Shown here piece by piece: positions 29,137-37,844 of a stretch of DNA of 37,844 bases. Position 1 is the stretch's first letter. Each line of letters opens with the position of its first letter. Position numbers and translations under genes: made by a program. The stretch comes from Deltaproteobacteria bacterium (GTDB lineage: Bacteria; Desulfobacterota; Dissulfuribacteria; Dissulfuribacterales; QOAL01). The notes beneath the pieces are model-generated. The model worked only from the letters and a program-made list of their open reading frames with translations, had not been told where the DNA came from and searched no databases. Location of the stretch: NCBI GenBank assembly GCA_015489365.1, contig WFZW01000070.1, positions 1 through 37,844 of the forward strand. The letters run 5' to 3'.

Positions 29137-31473
29137 ATGAAACAGCAGTTACTAAGGGATGTTGGTACATCCAACCCGATTACCGTATCACCAGATGCAT
29201 ACCTTTCAGATGCAGCACAGATCATGACCTCCAAGAAAATCAGCAGCCTGATCGTTGTAGAGGACGATCGACCCAAGGGGATAATAACAGAAAGGGATAT
29301 TGCAATGGCAGCACACAGATTCAAGGAGATAGGACAGGTAGTTGTCACGCAGATAATGTCTGAGTCCTTGATTACTGCCCCTGATGATATGGATATATTC
29401 GAGGCCTACAATCTTATCAGGGCCCACAACATAAGGCATCTAGTGATTGTCAACCGTGAACAACGCCCTGTTGCTGTGGTTTCACAATCGGACATCATGA
29501 AGGGATTGGGCCTTGGAAGCTTCCTTGAAATGCAACATCTAGACAGGATAATGACAAGGGTTGTCCTTACTATTGCACCTGATTCAACCGTTTTCGATGC
29601 GGTCAATCAGATGGACAGGCATGAGGTCAGTTGTACGGTCATAGAAAAGGGAGGATATCCTGTAGGTATCCTGACGGAAAGGGACATAGTGGATCTATGG
29701 CAAAAGGGAATAGATTTCAGGAAGACCCATGTGAAGGAAGTGATGAGTGCACCTGTCTTCTTGATCTCTGAGCAATCTACCACCTACAAGGCGGCAAATC
29801 TCATGCAAAGACACCACATCAGGCGCCTCGTAGTGGTAGATGGCCGAGGCAAACTGGTGGGGCTTGTTACCCAATCTGATATTTTTGAGGCACTCGAAAA
29901 AAGATATGTCAATTTCTTGCAAAACATCATATATGAACAAAATAAAAGGCTTAATGAAACACAAAATAGCCTCCTTGAAAAATCCATCTATCTGGACAAC
30001 ATCCTGAGATGGTCCACCGACATGGCTATCATGGCAACAGACCTCGACTATAGGATCATATTTTACAATCCTGCCTGTGAAGGTATCTTTGGTTATAAGG
30101 CAGAGAAGGTAATTGGCAGGTCAGCCGTGGATCTTCACGTAAAAAAACATGCCGATATCAGGGGATTCTTTTCTGCCATCGAAACGGTCAAAAAAGGGGG
30201 AGAGTTTCAGCGTCAGTTGGAGTTGGAACTAAATGGAAGACGGATCTTCCTCGAGGCAAAGATATCAGGAATCGTTGACAAGGAAGGCAAACTCATGGGC
30301 TATGTGATGATGGCAAGGGATGTGACATCCCAAAAGAGGATGGAAGAAGATCTCCTCAAGGCACACAAGCTGGAATCAATAGCCCTATTTGCAGGTGGAA
30401 TAGCCCATGATTTTAATAACTTATTAACTGCCGTCCTTGGCAATGTCTCCCTTGCGAAAATTATGGCCGAAGATCAAGAAGACCTGTGCAAGCGTTTGAG
30501 CGAGGCAGAAAAGGCGCTTTTGAAGGCAAAGGATCTTACCCAGAAGCTACTTACATTTGCCTCTGGAGGGGCCCCTGTCAAAAAGGTTGTTTCCCTGGTA
30601 GAGACCCTCAGGGAAACGGCGGATTTCATCATGAGCGGCTCCAATATAAGATGCGAATATGTATTCGATGATGAGCTTATGGCGGTTGAGGTCGATCGGG
30701 GCCAAATAAATCAGGTTGTCACCAACCTTCTCATAAATGCGATGCAGGCGATGCCAGAGGGAGGAAAAATAATCATCAAGGCAACAAATACAACGATAAA
30801 ACCACAAGACAATATGTCGCTGCCAGCAGGGCGATATGTCAAGATCTCGATAACGGATCAGGGCATCGGTATCCCCCGCCAATATCTAAGCAAAATATTT
30901 GACCCCTACTTTACTACGAAACAAAAGGGCAGCGGCCTTGGTCTTGCCATTTGCCATTCGATCATCCATGGACATGGTGGTATGATCACAGTGGACTCCG
31001 AGATAGGGAAGGGCACGAGTTTCCATGTTTATCTGCCTGGTAGCGATAAAAAGGTCATTGCCAACAAGGATGCAGACGTGAATTTGAAAAAGCAAGGTGG
31101 AAGAGTACTTATCATGGACGATGAGGAAATCATTCTGGACGTGGCAGGAGAGATATTGAAGTTCTTAGGTTACGAACCTGCCGTGGCCAGAGACGGGGCG
31201 GAAGCCATAGAAATATACAAGGAGGCCATGGCAGCCGGCACACCCTTTGATGCCGTTATCTTTGATCTCACGGTCCCTGGTGGCATGGGTGGGGCTGCCA
31301 CATTAAAAAGGCTCCTGGAGCTGGATCCTAACGTGACTGCCATCGTATCGAGCGGATATTCCAATGACCCCGTGATGGCCAATTACAAGGATTATGGTTT
31401 TAAGGGCATAGTCAGTAAGCCCTATCAAATCGAGGAGCTTGGCCAGGTACTTGAAAAATGTCTATCCAAATGA
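29137..31473 (+). CDS. Soluble hybrid histidine kinase: 4 CBS domains, PAS, HisKA, HATPase, receiver
   Basis: Four CBS-like repeats (e.g. ITVSPDAYLSDAAQIM...GIITERDI), PAS ATDLDYRIIFYNPACEGIFGYKAEKVIGRS, FAGGIAHDFNNLLTAVLGN, DQGIGIPRQYLSKIFDPYFTTKQKGSGLGLAI, REC LIMDDEEIILDVAGEIL...DAVIFDLTVPGGMGG. No obvious TM segment. Confidence 0.93.
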   Translation: MKQQLLRDVGTSNPITVSPDAYLSDAAQIMTSKKISSLIVVEDDRPKGIITERDIAMAAHRFKEIGQVVVTQIMSESLITAPDDMDIFEAYNLIRAHNIRHLVIVNREQRPVAVVSQSDIMKGLGLGSFLEMQHLDRIMTRVVLTIAPDSTVFDAVNQMDRHEVSCTVIEKGGYPVGILTERDIVDLWQKGIDFRKTHVKEVMSAPVFLISEQSTTYKAANLMQRHHIRRLVVVDGRGKLVGLVTQSDIFEALEKRYVNFLQNIIYEQNKRLNETQNSLLEKSIYLDNILRWSTDMAIMATDLDYRIIFYNPACEGIFGYKAEKVIGRSAVDLHVKKHADIRGFFSAIETVKKGGEFQRQLELELNGRRIFLEAKISGIVDKEGKLMGYVMMARDVTSQKRMEEDLLKAHKLESIALFAGGIAHDFNNLLTAVLGNVSLAKIMAEDQEDLCKRLSEAEKALLKAKDLTQKLLTFASGGAPVKKVVSLVETLRETADFIMSGSNIRCEYVFDDELMAVEVDRGQINQVVTNLLINAMQAMPEGGKIIIKATNTTIKPQDNMSLPAGRYVKISITDQGIGIPRQYLSKIFDPYFTTKQKGSGLGLAICHSIIHGHGGMITVDSEIGKGTSFHVYLPGSDKKVIANKDADVNLKKQGGRVLIMDDEEIILDVAGEILKFLGYEPAVARDGAEAIEIYKEAMAAGTPFDAVIFDLTVPGGMGGAATLKRLLELDPNVTAIVSSGYSNDPVMANYKDYGFKGIVSKPYQIEELGQVLEKCLSK

Positions 31474-31566
31474 TGGCAGGATCTTTACACCCTGCCTATG
31501 GCAGCTTGGTCATCCCTTCATGGATCTTGTAAAAAACTTTATCCTCGAAATATCAGCCAGGTCTGC

Positions 31567-31603
31567 GGTGCGGCACCAAGGTACGGGCCGCATGGAAGTT
31601 AGA
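31567..31603 (+). repeat. Family 1 element, partial copy F (tail hairpin)
   Basis: GGTGCGGCACCAAGGTACGGGCCGCATGGAAGTTAGA; TGCGGC/GCCGCA (31569-31574/31587-31592). Confidence 0.75.
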
Positions 31604-31662
31604 ACGAACACCCCTATTCCTGGACATACGCTAGCGAATAGGGTTGATTGGTACCTTTTAAA

Positions 31663-33525
31663 ATGAGACAAAATCTTATCCTCGCTTTGCTTAAGCCCCA
31701 TGGCATTGATTCCCTCACCCTTGAAAGAATCTATCCAGGCCTGCTGGATTCAAAGGAAAATCTGCCAGATGACACGATCCTGGTAGGTGCATTCTCCAAT
31801 ATGGCAGGGGATCATGAAGGGGCTGTTTCCCCTACCCTGAAGCTGAACGCAGATCTATGTAACCTTTCTGATGGTTCCCTGTTGGACCTGGCGATGGCAG
31901 AGAAAGGACGCCTGGCGAAGGAAGCCTTCAAGAGCCATCTGCAAAAAAACAAGGCAGAAGCCGTGGTCATCAGCGATTCCCCAGAAAGGATGCAAAGATT
32001 TGTCGATGACCTTGCAGGGGTCATCGATATCAAACCGATACTCACCAATGGGTACGGATATGAATGGCCAGTTGCCGAGGAATTGGAGATATCCGAAGAC
32101 CCAAAAGGCCTGAACCTATCGGTTGCCTATAGATTGCCTGTAAAGCAGGGGCTGTGCAACTATTGCGGAGCATGTGGACCTGCCTGCCCACACGGGTGCC
32201 TGGATGAAAATCTCATACTGGATTTCTCCAGATGCGACCATTGCGGTGAGTGTGCAAGGGCGTGTCCAGAGGATGCCATCGATATCCACCGCATGGAAAG
32301 GGTGGAACTTGTCACGCCAGCCGTGATTCTTTTGGGAAATCCAGAAATGACGTCACCAGGGAATTCGGGGCGCATCTACAGGGAAGAGACACTAAGGGAT
32401 TTCTTTAGTACTGTCGGAACATACAGGATAGACGAGACGATCATCCATGATCCTTTGAGCTGTCAATATCACCCAAGGCTCGGGGTTGGATGTTCCCGGT
32501 GCCTTGACGCCTGCCCGCATGGTGCCATTTCAAGAAACGAGGTCGGGCTTTCCATCGACCACGAAAGATGTGCCGAATGTGGTGCCTGCGTTGCCATATG
32601 CCCTACAGGGGCAATGCAGTATAGCCGTTTTAATGATCGTTTGTTCATGGATTATTTTGCAGGGTTCAGGCCAGCCCCAGGCAGCACGATGGTGATCGGG
32701 ACGGAGGAGGCATTAAAGAAGATCTGGTGGCGTGAAAATCACAGGCAATTTCCAGGATGTTTCTTCCTGGTTCATCCCCAGCCACTTACATTGACCGCCA
32801 TGCACCTGCTTTTTCTTTTTGTCATCGGTGTCTCCAGGATAATAGTAATAGATCAAGAACATCCATCTGGGCACCCCTTCGGCGAACAGGTCAGATTCGT
32901 CAACGCAATCCTGAGACGGTTAGTAGGGATGGAACCATGTTCAAGGCTGGCACTGGAGAATCTATACAAAGGCATGCTAGAACCCGTAACACATCCCTTG
33001 AAGATATTATACAACGACTTCACCCTTGAAGGCAGACGAGAGAAAATCGCCTCTATGCTACGTTTTCTACTTGACTTTTTCCCTCAAAAGGAGACCCTGT
33101 TACAAGAAGGGGTGCCTGATACCTATGGCCGGATTCTATGCAATTTGGAGGTCTGCACCGGCTGCATTGCCTGTCTGAATGTCTGTGGTATAGGGGCGCT
33201 TAGGGCCAATCCTGAGGATTTTTCCGTCGTATTTACCCCGGCCAGGTGTGTGCAGTGCGGGGCGTGCATTACTGTTTGTCCTGGAGATGCCCTTACCTTG
33301 GAGCAGGGCCTAGATCTTGAGCAGGGCTTTTTTGAGCAGCAAACGCTTTTTACGGATGAACCGATGGTCTGTAAGGGATGTGGCAAGATATTCGGAACCA
33401 GAAGAAGCTTTGACCATGTTATGAAGGTCCTAGGATCAGGTCAGGTCATGGAATTCGATATCTCGGTTCTCCAATACTGTGAAACTTGCAGGGCCGTAAA
33501 GATCCTTGAATCGGCAGATCACTGA
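31663..33525 (+). CDS. Multi-[4Fe-4S] polyferredoxin-like protein of the formate dehydrogenase locus
   Basis: CNYCGACGPACPHGC, CDHCGECARACPEDA, CSRCLDACPHGA, CAECGACVAICPTGA, CTGCIACLNVCGIGA, CVQCGACITVCPGDA, plus C-terminal CKGC...CETC. ORF track starts at TTG 31648; ATG 31663 also plausible. Confidence 0.88.
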   Translation: MRQNLILALLKPHGIDSLTLERIYPGLLDSKENLPDDTILVGAFSNMAGDHEGAVSPTLKLNADLCNLSDGSLLDLAMAEKGRLAKEAFKSHLQKNKAEAVVISDSPERMQRFVDDLAGVIDIKPILTNGYGYEWPVAEELEISEDPKGLNLSVAYRLPVKQGLCNYCGACGPACPHGCLDENLILDFSRCDHCGECARACPEDAIDIHRMERVELVTPAVILLGNPEMTSPGNSGRIYREETLRDFFSTVGTYRIDETIIHDPLSCQYHPRLGVGCSRCLDACPHGAISRNEVGLSIDHERCAECGACVAICPTGAMQYSRFNDRLFMDYFAGFRPAPGSTMVIGTEEALKKIWWRENHRQFPGCFFLVHPQPLTLTAMHLLFLFVIGVSRIIVIDQEHPSGHPFGEQVRFVNAILRRLVGMEPCSRLALENLYKGMLEPVTHPLKILYNDFTLEGRREKIASMLRFLLDFFPQKETLLQEGVPDTYGRILCNLEVCTGCIACLNVCGIGALRANPEDFSVVFTPARCVQCGACITVCPGDALTLEQGLDLEQGFFEQQTLFTDEPMVCKGCGKIFGTRRSFDHVMKVLGSGQVMEFDISVLQYCETCRAVKILESADH

Positions 33526-34142
33526 TGTCAGAATCCAGCACACAACTCAACAAAGGCCGCCTTTTTGGCTATGATCTTGTAAAGTCCTTTTTCGTCTCTA
33601 GTCCTACACAGGAAAAGATGGATGGCTGGAAGGCAGTAATGCGCAAGCTGGAGGAGGAATCAGTCAATCCCACCCTGGACAGGTCCGTGGCCCTTTTCAA
33701 TGAGTTGATAGACAAGATGAGTTTAGCACAGATCCAGCGAGAATATTATGAGCTGTTTGAAAATCCCTTTGGGGATCATCTGGTGAATACCGCTGCGTCG
33801 GCCTATATGGATGGTAGAAATTTCGGCCCTACACTTGTGGCACTTAGGGGGTTCTTGGTAGAAGCTGGCATTGAAAAGGTGGATTCATGGAAGGAGAGTG
33901 AGGATTCCCTGGTGGTAATGTTGGATTTTATGATAACATTGATTGAGCAGGCGGATTCTAATGGGAAACGGGTAGTAGCCGCGCAAAAAAGGCTATTAAA
34001 GGATTTCATCCTCCCTTTTTCGCATCGTTTCTACCAGGCCCTTAGCAACAACGATGTTGCCGTATTTTATGAGGCATTGGGCCTGTTTCTACTGGGTTTT
34101 ATGGAAATGGAAGAGGCTATCCTGCAAGAGGCAGAGGGGTAG
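33525..34142 (+). CDS. TorD/DmsD-family molybdoenzyme chaperone
   Basis: REYYELFENPFGDHLVNTAASAYMDGRNFGPTLVALRGFLVEAGIE; ATG overlaps the upstream stop (TGATG); followed by Tat/molybdoenzyme genes. Confidence 0.87.
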   Translation: MSESSTQLNKGRLFGYDLVKSFFVSSPTQEKMDGWKAVMRKLEEESVNPTLDRSVALFNELIDKMSLAQIQREYYELFENPFGDHLVNTAASAYMDGRNFGPTLVALRGFLVEAGIEKVDSWKESEDSLVVMLDFMITLIEQADSNGKRVVAAQKRLLKDFILPFSHRFYQALSNNDVAVFYEALGLFLLGFMEMEEAILQEAEG

Positions 34143-34177
34143 CCTGACAAGGATAATTTCTGAAGGAGGGTAAAGCC

Positions 34178-34366
34178 ATGAAGAGTGCCGATAGTAACAG
34201 GCGATCGTTTCTTAAGACCTTATTTGCAGGTGCTGTAACCACAGCCGTTGTCAGGGGGGCCAAGGAGGCATCGGCAGGGCAAACGCTTAACCGGCAAGGA
34301 ATCGAAGAAACCCTCTATCGAGAGACAGAAGCCTTTAAAAAGTACTATGAATCACTCCGCTCATGA
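34178..34366 (+). CDS. Small twin-arginine signal protein of the formate dehydrogenase region (TIGR02811-like)
   Basis: MKSADSNRRSFLKTLFAGAVTTAVVRGAKEASA...ETEAFKKYYESLRS; RBS-like GAAGGAGGG upstream; sits directly before fdhA. Confidence 0.87.
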   Translation: MKSADSNRRSFLKTLFAGAVTTAVVRGAKEASAGQTLNRQGIEETLYRETEAFKKYYESLRS

Positions 34367-34386
34367 GCGGGTAAGGAGATGGACAC

Positions 34387-37188
34387 ATGGCCAGGGAAAA
34401 GATTATCTCATTTTCACGTCTATCTGATAGCTCCAATGCCGTACGGACCACGCTGAACCCAAAGCTGGCCCGTAGGTCCTTCCTCAAACTTGCCGGAGCG
34501 GCTGCCGCCCTTTCCGGCGTAGCGTTGGCTCCCAGGATGACGCGCAAGGCACTGGCAGAGACAGGCAAGGCAAGGCAACAGGCATATCCAGGCTCAAAAA
34601 TCGTAAGGACCATCTGTACACACTGCTCGGTTGGTTGCGGCATATATGCCGAGGTTCAAAATGGTGTATGGGTACGACAGGAGGTTGCCTTTGACCATCC
34701 CCTCTCCAGAGGTGGTCATTGTTGTAAGGGAGCAAGTGCCATAGACATGGTTACCAGTGAGAAGAGGCTCAAGGGCCCGATGAAGCGGACTGGTGGCCAG
34801 TGGAAAAGGCTCTCATGGAACCAGGCGCTCGATGAGGTGTGCGGGAAACTCATGGCAATCCGGGAAAAGTATGGCCCAGATGCAGTACACTGGAATGGAA
34901 GCGCCAAGGTCTCAAACGAGATGGCATATCTTCAGCGCAAGCTCGCCGCCTTCTGGGGCACCAACAACATCGACCACCAGGCACGGATCTGTCATTCCAC
35001 TACGGTAGCCGGCGTGGCAAATACCTGGGGCTATGGTGCCATGACGAATAATGTGAACGACATTCGGCACTCTAGGCTCATATTCATGATAGGTTCCAAT
35101 GCGGCGGAGGCCCACCCAGTGGCCATGCAGCATATCCTCTATGCCAAGGAGGTTAACAATGCCCCCATGATAGTAGTGGATCCAAGATTCACCAAGACCG
35201 CGGCAAAGGCAACGGATTATGTCAGAATCCGTTCCGGTACGGATACCGCATTCGTCATGGGACTTGTAAACCAGATCATAGAAAATGGATGGTACGATAA
35301 GGAGTTCGTACGCACCCGTGTTGCTGGGTTCCCCGAGATGAGAAGAGTGGCCCGCAAGTACACCCCACAAGTAGTTGAAGAGATCACCGGGGTGCCTGCA
35401 TCTGAAATCACAAGGATCGCCAAGCTGATGGCGGATCACCGACCAGGTACGGTCATATGGTGTATGGGGGGTACCCAGCACAGCATTGGAAGCAGCAATA
35501 CCAGGGCATACTGTATCCTTCAACTCGTGTTGGGTAACATGGGTGTATCTGGGGGAGGAGCCAACATCTTCCGTGGACATGACAACGTACAGGGAGCAAC
35601 GGATATGTGTGTTCTGTCTCACTCCCTGCCTGCCTACTATGGTATCAAGGATGGCTCATGGAAGCACTGGTGCCGGGTCTGGGACGTGGATTATGACTGG
35701 ATAAAATCCCGTTTCCACAGCAAGGAATACATGAACAAGAAGGGCTTTACCCTGGGGCGTTGGTATGAAGGGGTGATCCAGGAGGACAAGATCGACCAAT
35801 ATACCCCGATCAAGGCCGTGGTATTCTGGGGCTGTGCATCCAACTCCCAGTCCATGTATCACAAGCTCAAAAAGGCCCTAGATAAACTGGAGTTGGTAGT
35901 GGTCATAGATCCATTCCCAACCATGACGGCTGCCGCCTGTGAGAAGGACAACATATATCTCCTTCCATGCTCCAGCCAATATGAGACATCAGGCAGTCTT
36001 ACCTCCACATCGCGCCAATTGCAATGGCGCTACAAGGTGGTGGATCCTGTCCATGACTGCAAGGATGATTACGAGATAATGGCTGAATTTACCAAGCGCT
36101 TTGGCTTTGCAGACAAGTTCTACAAGAATATAAAAAAGATCCCTGAGGACATTACCAGGGAATTGGGCAGGGGATCCCTCACCATTGGATACAACGGGCA
36201 AACCCCTGAACGCATCAAGAAGCATACAGACAACTGGCATACCTTTGATATAGACACCCTCCAGGCAAAGGGAGGGCCATGTGATGGAGAATATTACGGC
36301 CTTCCCTGGCCATGCTGGACACAGACCCATCCCGGCACCCCTATCCTGTACGATATTTCAAAACCTGTGGCCAAGGGTGGTCTTCCTTTCAGGGCCAGGT
36401 TTGGGGTCAAGCACACCTATGATGATGGCAGGACAGAGGATCTGCTGGCAGCACCAGGGATTGCAAATCCGGGAAGCGAGGTGAAGGGCGGCTATCCGGA
36501 ATTCAAGGATGTAGTGCCAGGTACCAACTGGAAAACCGATCTCTCCCAAAAAACCATCAAGGAGGCCCTTAGAAGGGGTATGGCCCCCTTTGGAAATGCC
36601 AGGGCCCGGTGTGTCGTATGGAATTTCCCTGACAAGGTACCGATACATAGGGAACCCATCCATTCACCGCGTCCGGACCTCATCGCAAAGTATCCAACCT
36701 ACGAGGACAAACCCAAACAATACCGGGTCTATACCCGCTTTAAGAGTGAGCAGAAACCGGAATGGGTAAAGGAATTTCCTCTTATCCTCACCACCGGCAG
36801 ACTCGTCGAATACATGGGGGGAGGGGCAGAAACCAGGAGCAACAAGTACCTGGCGGAGCTTCAGCCTAACATGTTCGCCGAGATCAATATAAAGGTTGCC
36901 AATAACCATGGCATAAGGGACGGGGAGATGATATGGATAGAGTCCCCTAACGGCGGGAAGATAAAGGTCATGGCCAAGATATCAGACAGGGTGGATGAAA
37001 AGACCATATTCCTGCCCTTTCATTTTGGTGGGATATTTATGGGAAGATCCCTTGCAGCCAACTATCCCAAGGGTACCCTGCCCTATGCCATAGGAGAGGC
37101 TGCGAACGTGGTTACCAACTATGGATACGATATCGTAACCCAGATGCAGGAGACAAAAACCGGGCTTTGCAAGATAACAAAGGCCTAA
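34387..37188 (+). CDS. fdhA: Formate dehydrogenase catalytic (Mo/W-bisPGD) subunit, Cys-type, Tat-exported
   Basis: Tat motif [17 protein letters not shown], [4Fe-4S] motif [14 protein letters not shown]...GGHCCKG, active-site region [29 protein letters not shown]-terminal molybdopterin domain. Confidence 0.94.
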   Translation: MAREKIISFSRLSDSSNAVRTTLNPKLARRSFLKLAGAAAALSGVALAPRMTRKALAETGKARQQAYPGSKIVRTICTHCSVGCGIYAEVQNGVWVRQEVAFDHPLSRGGHCCKGASAIDMVTSEKRLKGPMKRTGGQWKRLSWNQALDEVCGKLMAIREKYGPDAVHWNGSAKVSNEMAYLQRKLAAFWGTNNIDHQARICHSTTVAGVANTWGYGAMTNNVNDIRHSRLIFMIGSNAAEAHPVAMQHILYAKEVNNAPMIVVDPRFTKTAAKATDYVRIRSGTDTAFVMGLVNQIIENGWYDKEFVRTRVAGFPEMRRVARKYTPQVVEEITGVPASEITRIAKLMADHRPGTVIWCMGGTQHSIGSSNTRAYCILQLVLGNMGVSGGGANIFRGHDNVQGATDMCVLSHSLPAYYGIKDGSWKHWCRVWDVDYDWIKSRFHSKEYMNKKGFTLGRWYEGVIQEDKIDQYTPIKAVVFWGCASNSQSMYHKLKKALDKLELVVVIDPFPTMTAAACEKDNIYLLPCSSQYETSGSLTSTSRQLQWRYKVVDPVHDCKDDYEIMAEFTKRFGFADKFYKNIKKIPEDITRELGRGSLTIGYNGQTPERIKKHTDNWHTFDIDTLQAKGGPCDGEYYGLPWPCWTQTHPGTPILYDISKPVAKGGLPFRARFGVKHTYDDGRTEDLLAAPGIANPGSEVKGGYPEFKDVVPGTNWKTDLSQKTIKEALRRGMAPFGNARARCVVWNFPDKVPIHREPIHSPRPDLIAKYPTYEDKPKQYRVYTRFKSEQKPEWVKEFPLILTTGRLVEYMGGGAETRSNKYLAELQPNMFAEINIKVANNHGIRDGEMIWIESPNGGKIKVMAKISDRVDEKTIFLPFHFGGIFMGRSLAANYPKGTLPYAIGEAANVVTNYGYDIVTQMQETKTGLCKITKA

Positions 37189-37204
37189 GCGGGAGGGATG
37201 AACA

Positions 37205-37792
37205 ATGGCTAGGATGAAGTTCCTGTGTGATGTGGAACGTTGTATCGACTGTAACGGGTGCGTGGTGGCATGCAAGGAGGGCAATCAGGTCCCGGTTGGT
37301 ATAAATCGAAGACGTGTAGTCACTATAAATGCTGGCAAGCCAGGTGAAAAATCTATTTCAATAGCCTGCATGCACTGTTCTGATGCACCGTGCATTGCTG
37401 TATGCCCGGTAGATGCCATTTACCAGCGTGAAGACGGCATAGTACTGGTAAACAAGGATATATGTATAGGATGTGGATACTGTTTCATGGCCTGTCCCTT
37501 CGGGGCCCCTCAGTTTCCAAAGGGCAATGTATTCGGGGCAAGGGGGGCCATGGACAAATGCACGTTCTGCGCCGGGGGGCCTGCCAAGGACTTTAGTGAA
37601 AAGGAACGTCGCCTATATGGCCAAAATCGTATCGCCGAGGGGAAACCACCCCTTTGTGCGGCCATGTGCGCCACCAAGGCCCTACTTGCAGGCGATGGGG
37701 ATGTTATAGCGGACATATATCGCAAACGGGTCTTTCGCAGAGGTTCCGGTGCCAATGCCTGGGGATGGGAAAGGGCCTACAAGGGCCGGTAA
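37205..37792 (+). CDS. fdhB: Formate dehydrogenase iron-sulfur subunit
   Basis: CDVERCIDCNGCVVACKEGNQVPVGINRRRVVTIN, CMHCSDAPCIAVCPVDAI, CIGCGYCFMACPFGAPQFP, CTFCAGG; adjacent to fdhA. Confidence 0.93.
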   Translation: MARMKFLCDVERCIDCNGCVVACKEGNQVPVGINRRRVVTINAGKPGEKSISIACMHCSDAPCIAVCPVDAIYQREDGIVLVNKDICIGCGYCFMACPFGAPQFPKGNVFGARGAMDKCTFCAGGPAKDFSEKERRLYGQNRIAEGKPPLCAAMCATKALLAGDGDVIADIYRKRVFRRGSGANAWGWERAYKGR

Positions 37793-37844
37793 TTAGGGAA
37801 TGTCACCGTGACAACCTTGGCATATAGGAGACAGCCCATGAAAC

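Noticed and set aside
28788-29170. ORFs 28788..29123 (+) and 28835..29170 (-)
   Set aside because: Overlap each other and the family 2 repeat; no conserved motif or convincing start.
1103-31603. Family 1 repeats as a CRISPR array
   Set aside because: Copies are dispersed over 30 kb in both orientations, are diverged, and lack regular unique spacers or cas genes.

Overview
This 37.8 kb window looks like a bacterial chromosome segment. Gene content suggests an anaerobic Desulfobacterota-like organism, but that is inference. It is dense in housekeeping genes: argS, a SPOR protein, an ArgA-like GNAT, secA, argJ, a minus-strand prmA-rsmE-manC-(Cys-rich protein)-pgsA cluster, a pilB/gspE-type ATPase, dnaG-rpoD, a YbgC-type thioesterase, and hom next to an apgM-like gene. 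It also carries a nitrate/sulfonate/bicarbonate-type ABC transporter, a radical SAM/DUF2344 fusion, a soluble 4xCBS-PAS-hybrid histidine kinase, and a formate dehydrogenase locus (polyferredoxin, TorD-like chaperone, small Tat protein, Cys-type FdhA, FdhB). The least explained signal is a family of ~85 bp intergenic elements with about nine full or partial copies. Each full copy is a pair of hairpins, pairing is kept between diverged copies, and some copies are head-to-tail with ~86 bp spacing. A second, longer element (~105 bp, two copies) may be related. Nested inverted repeats upstream of dnaG and hairpins upstream of secA are candidate leader RNAs. All calls come from reading the sequence and the supplied ORF translations; no searches were run.
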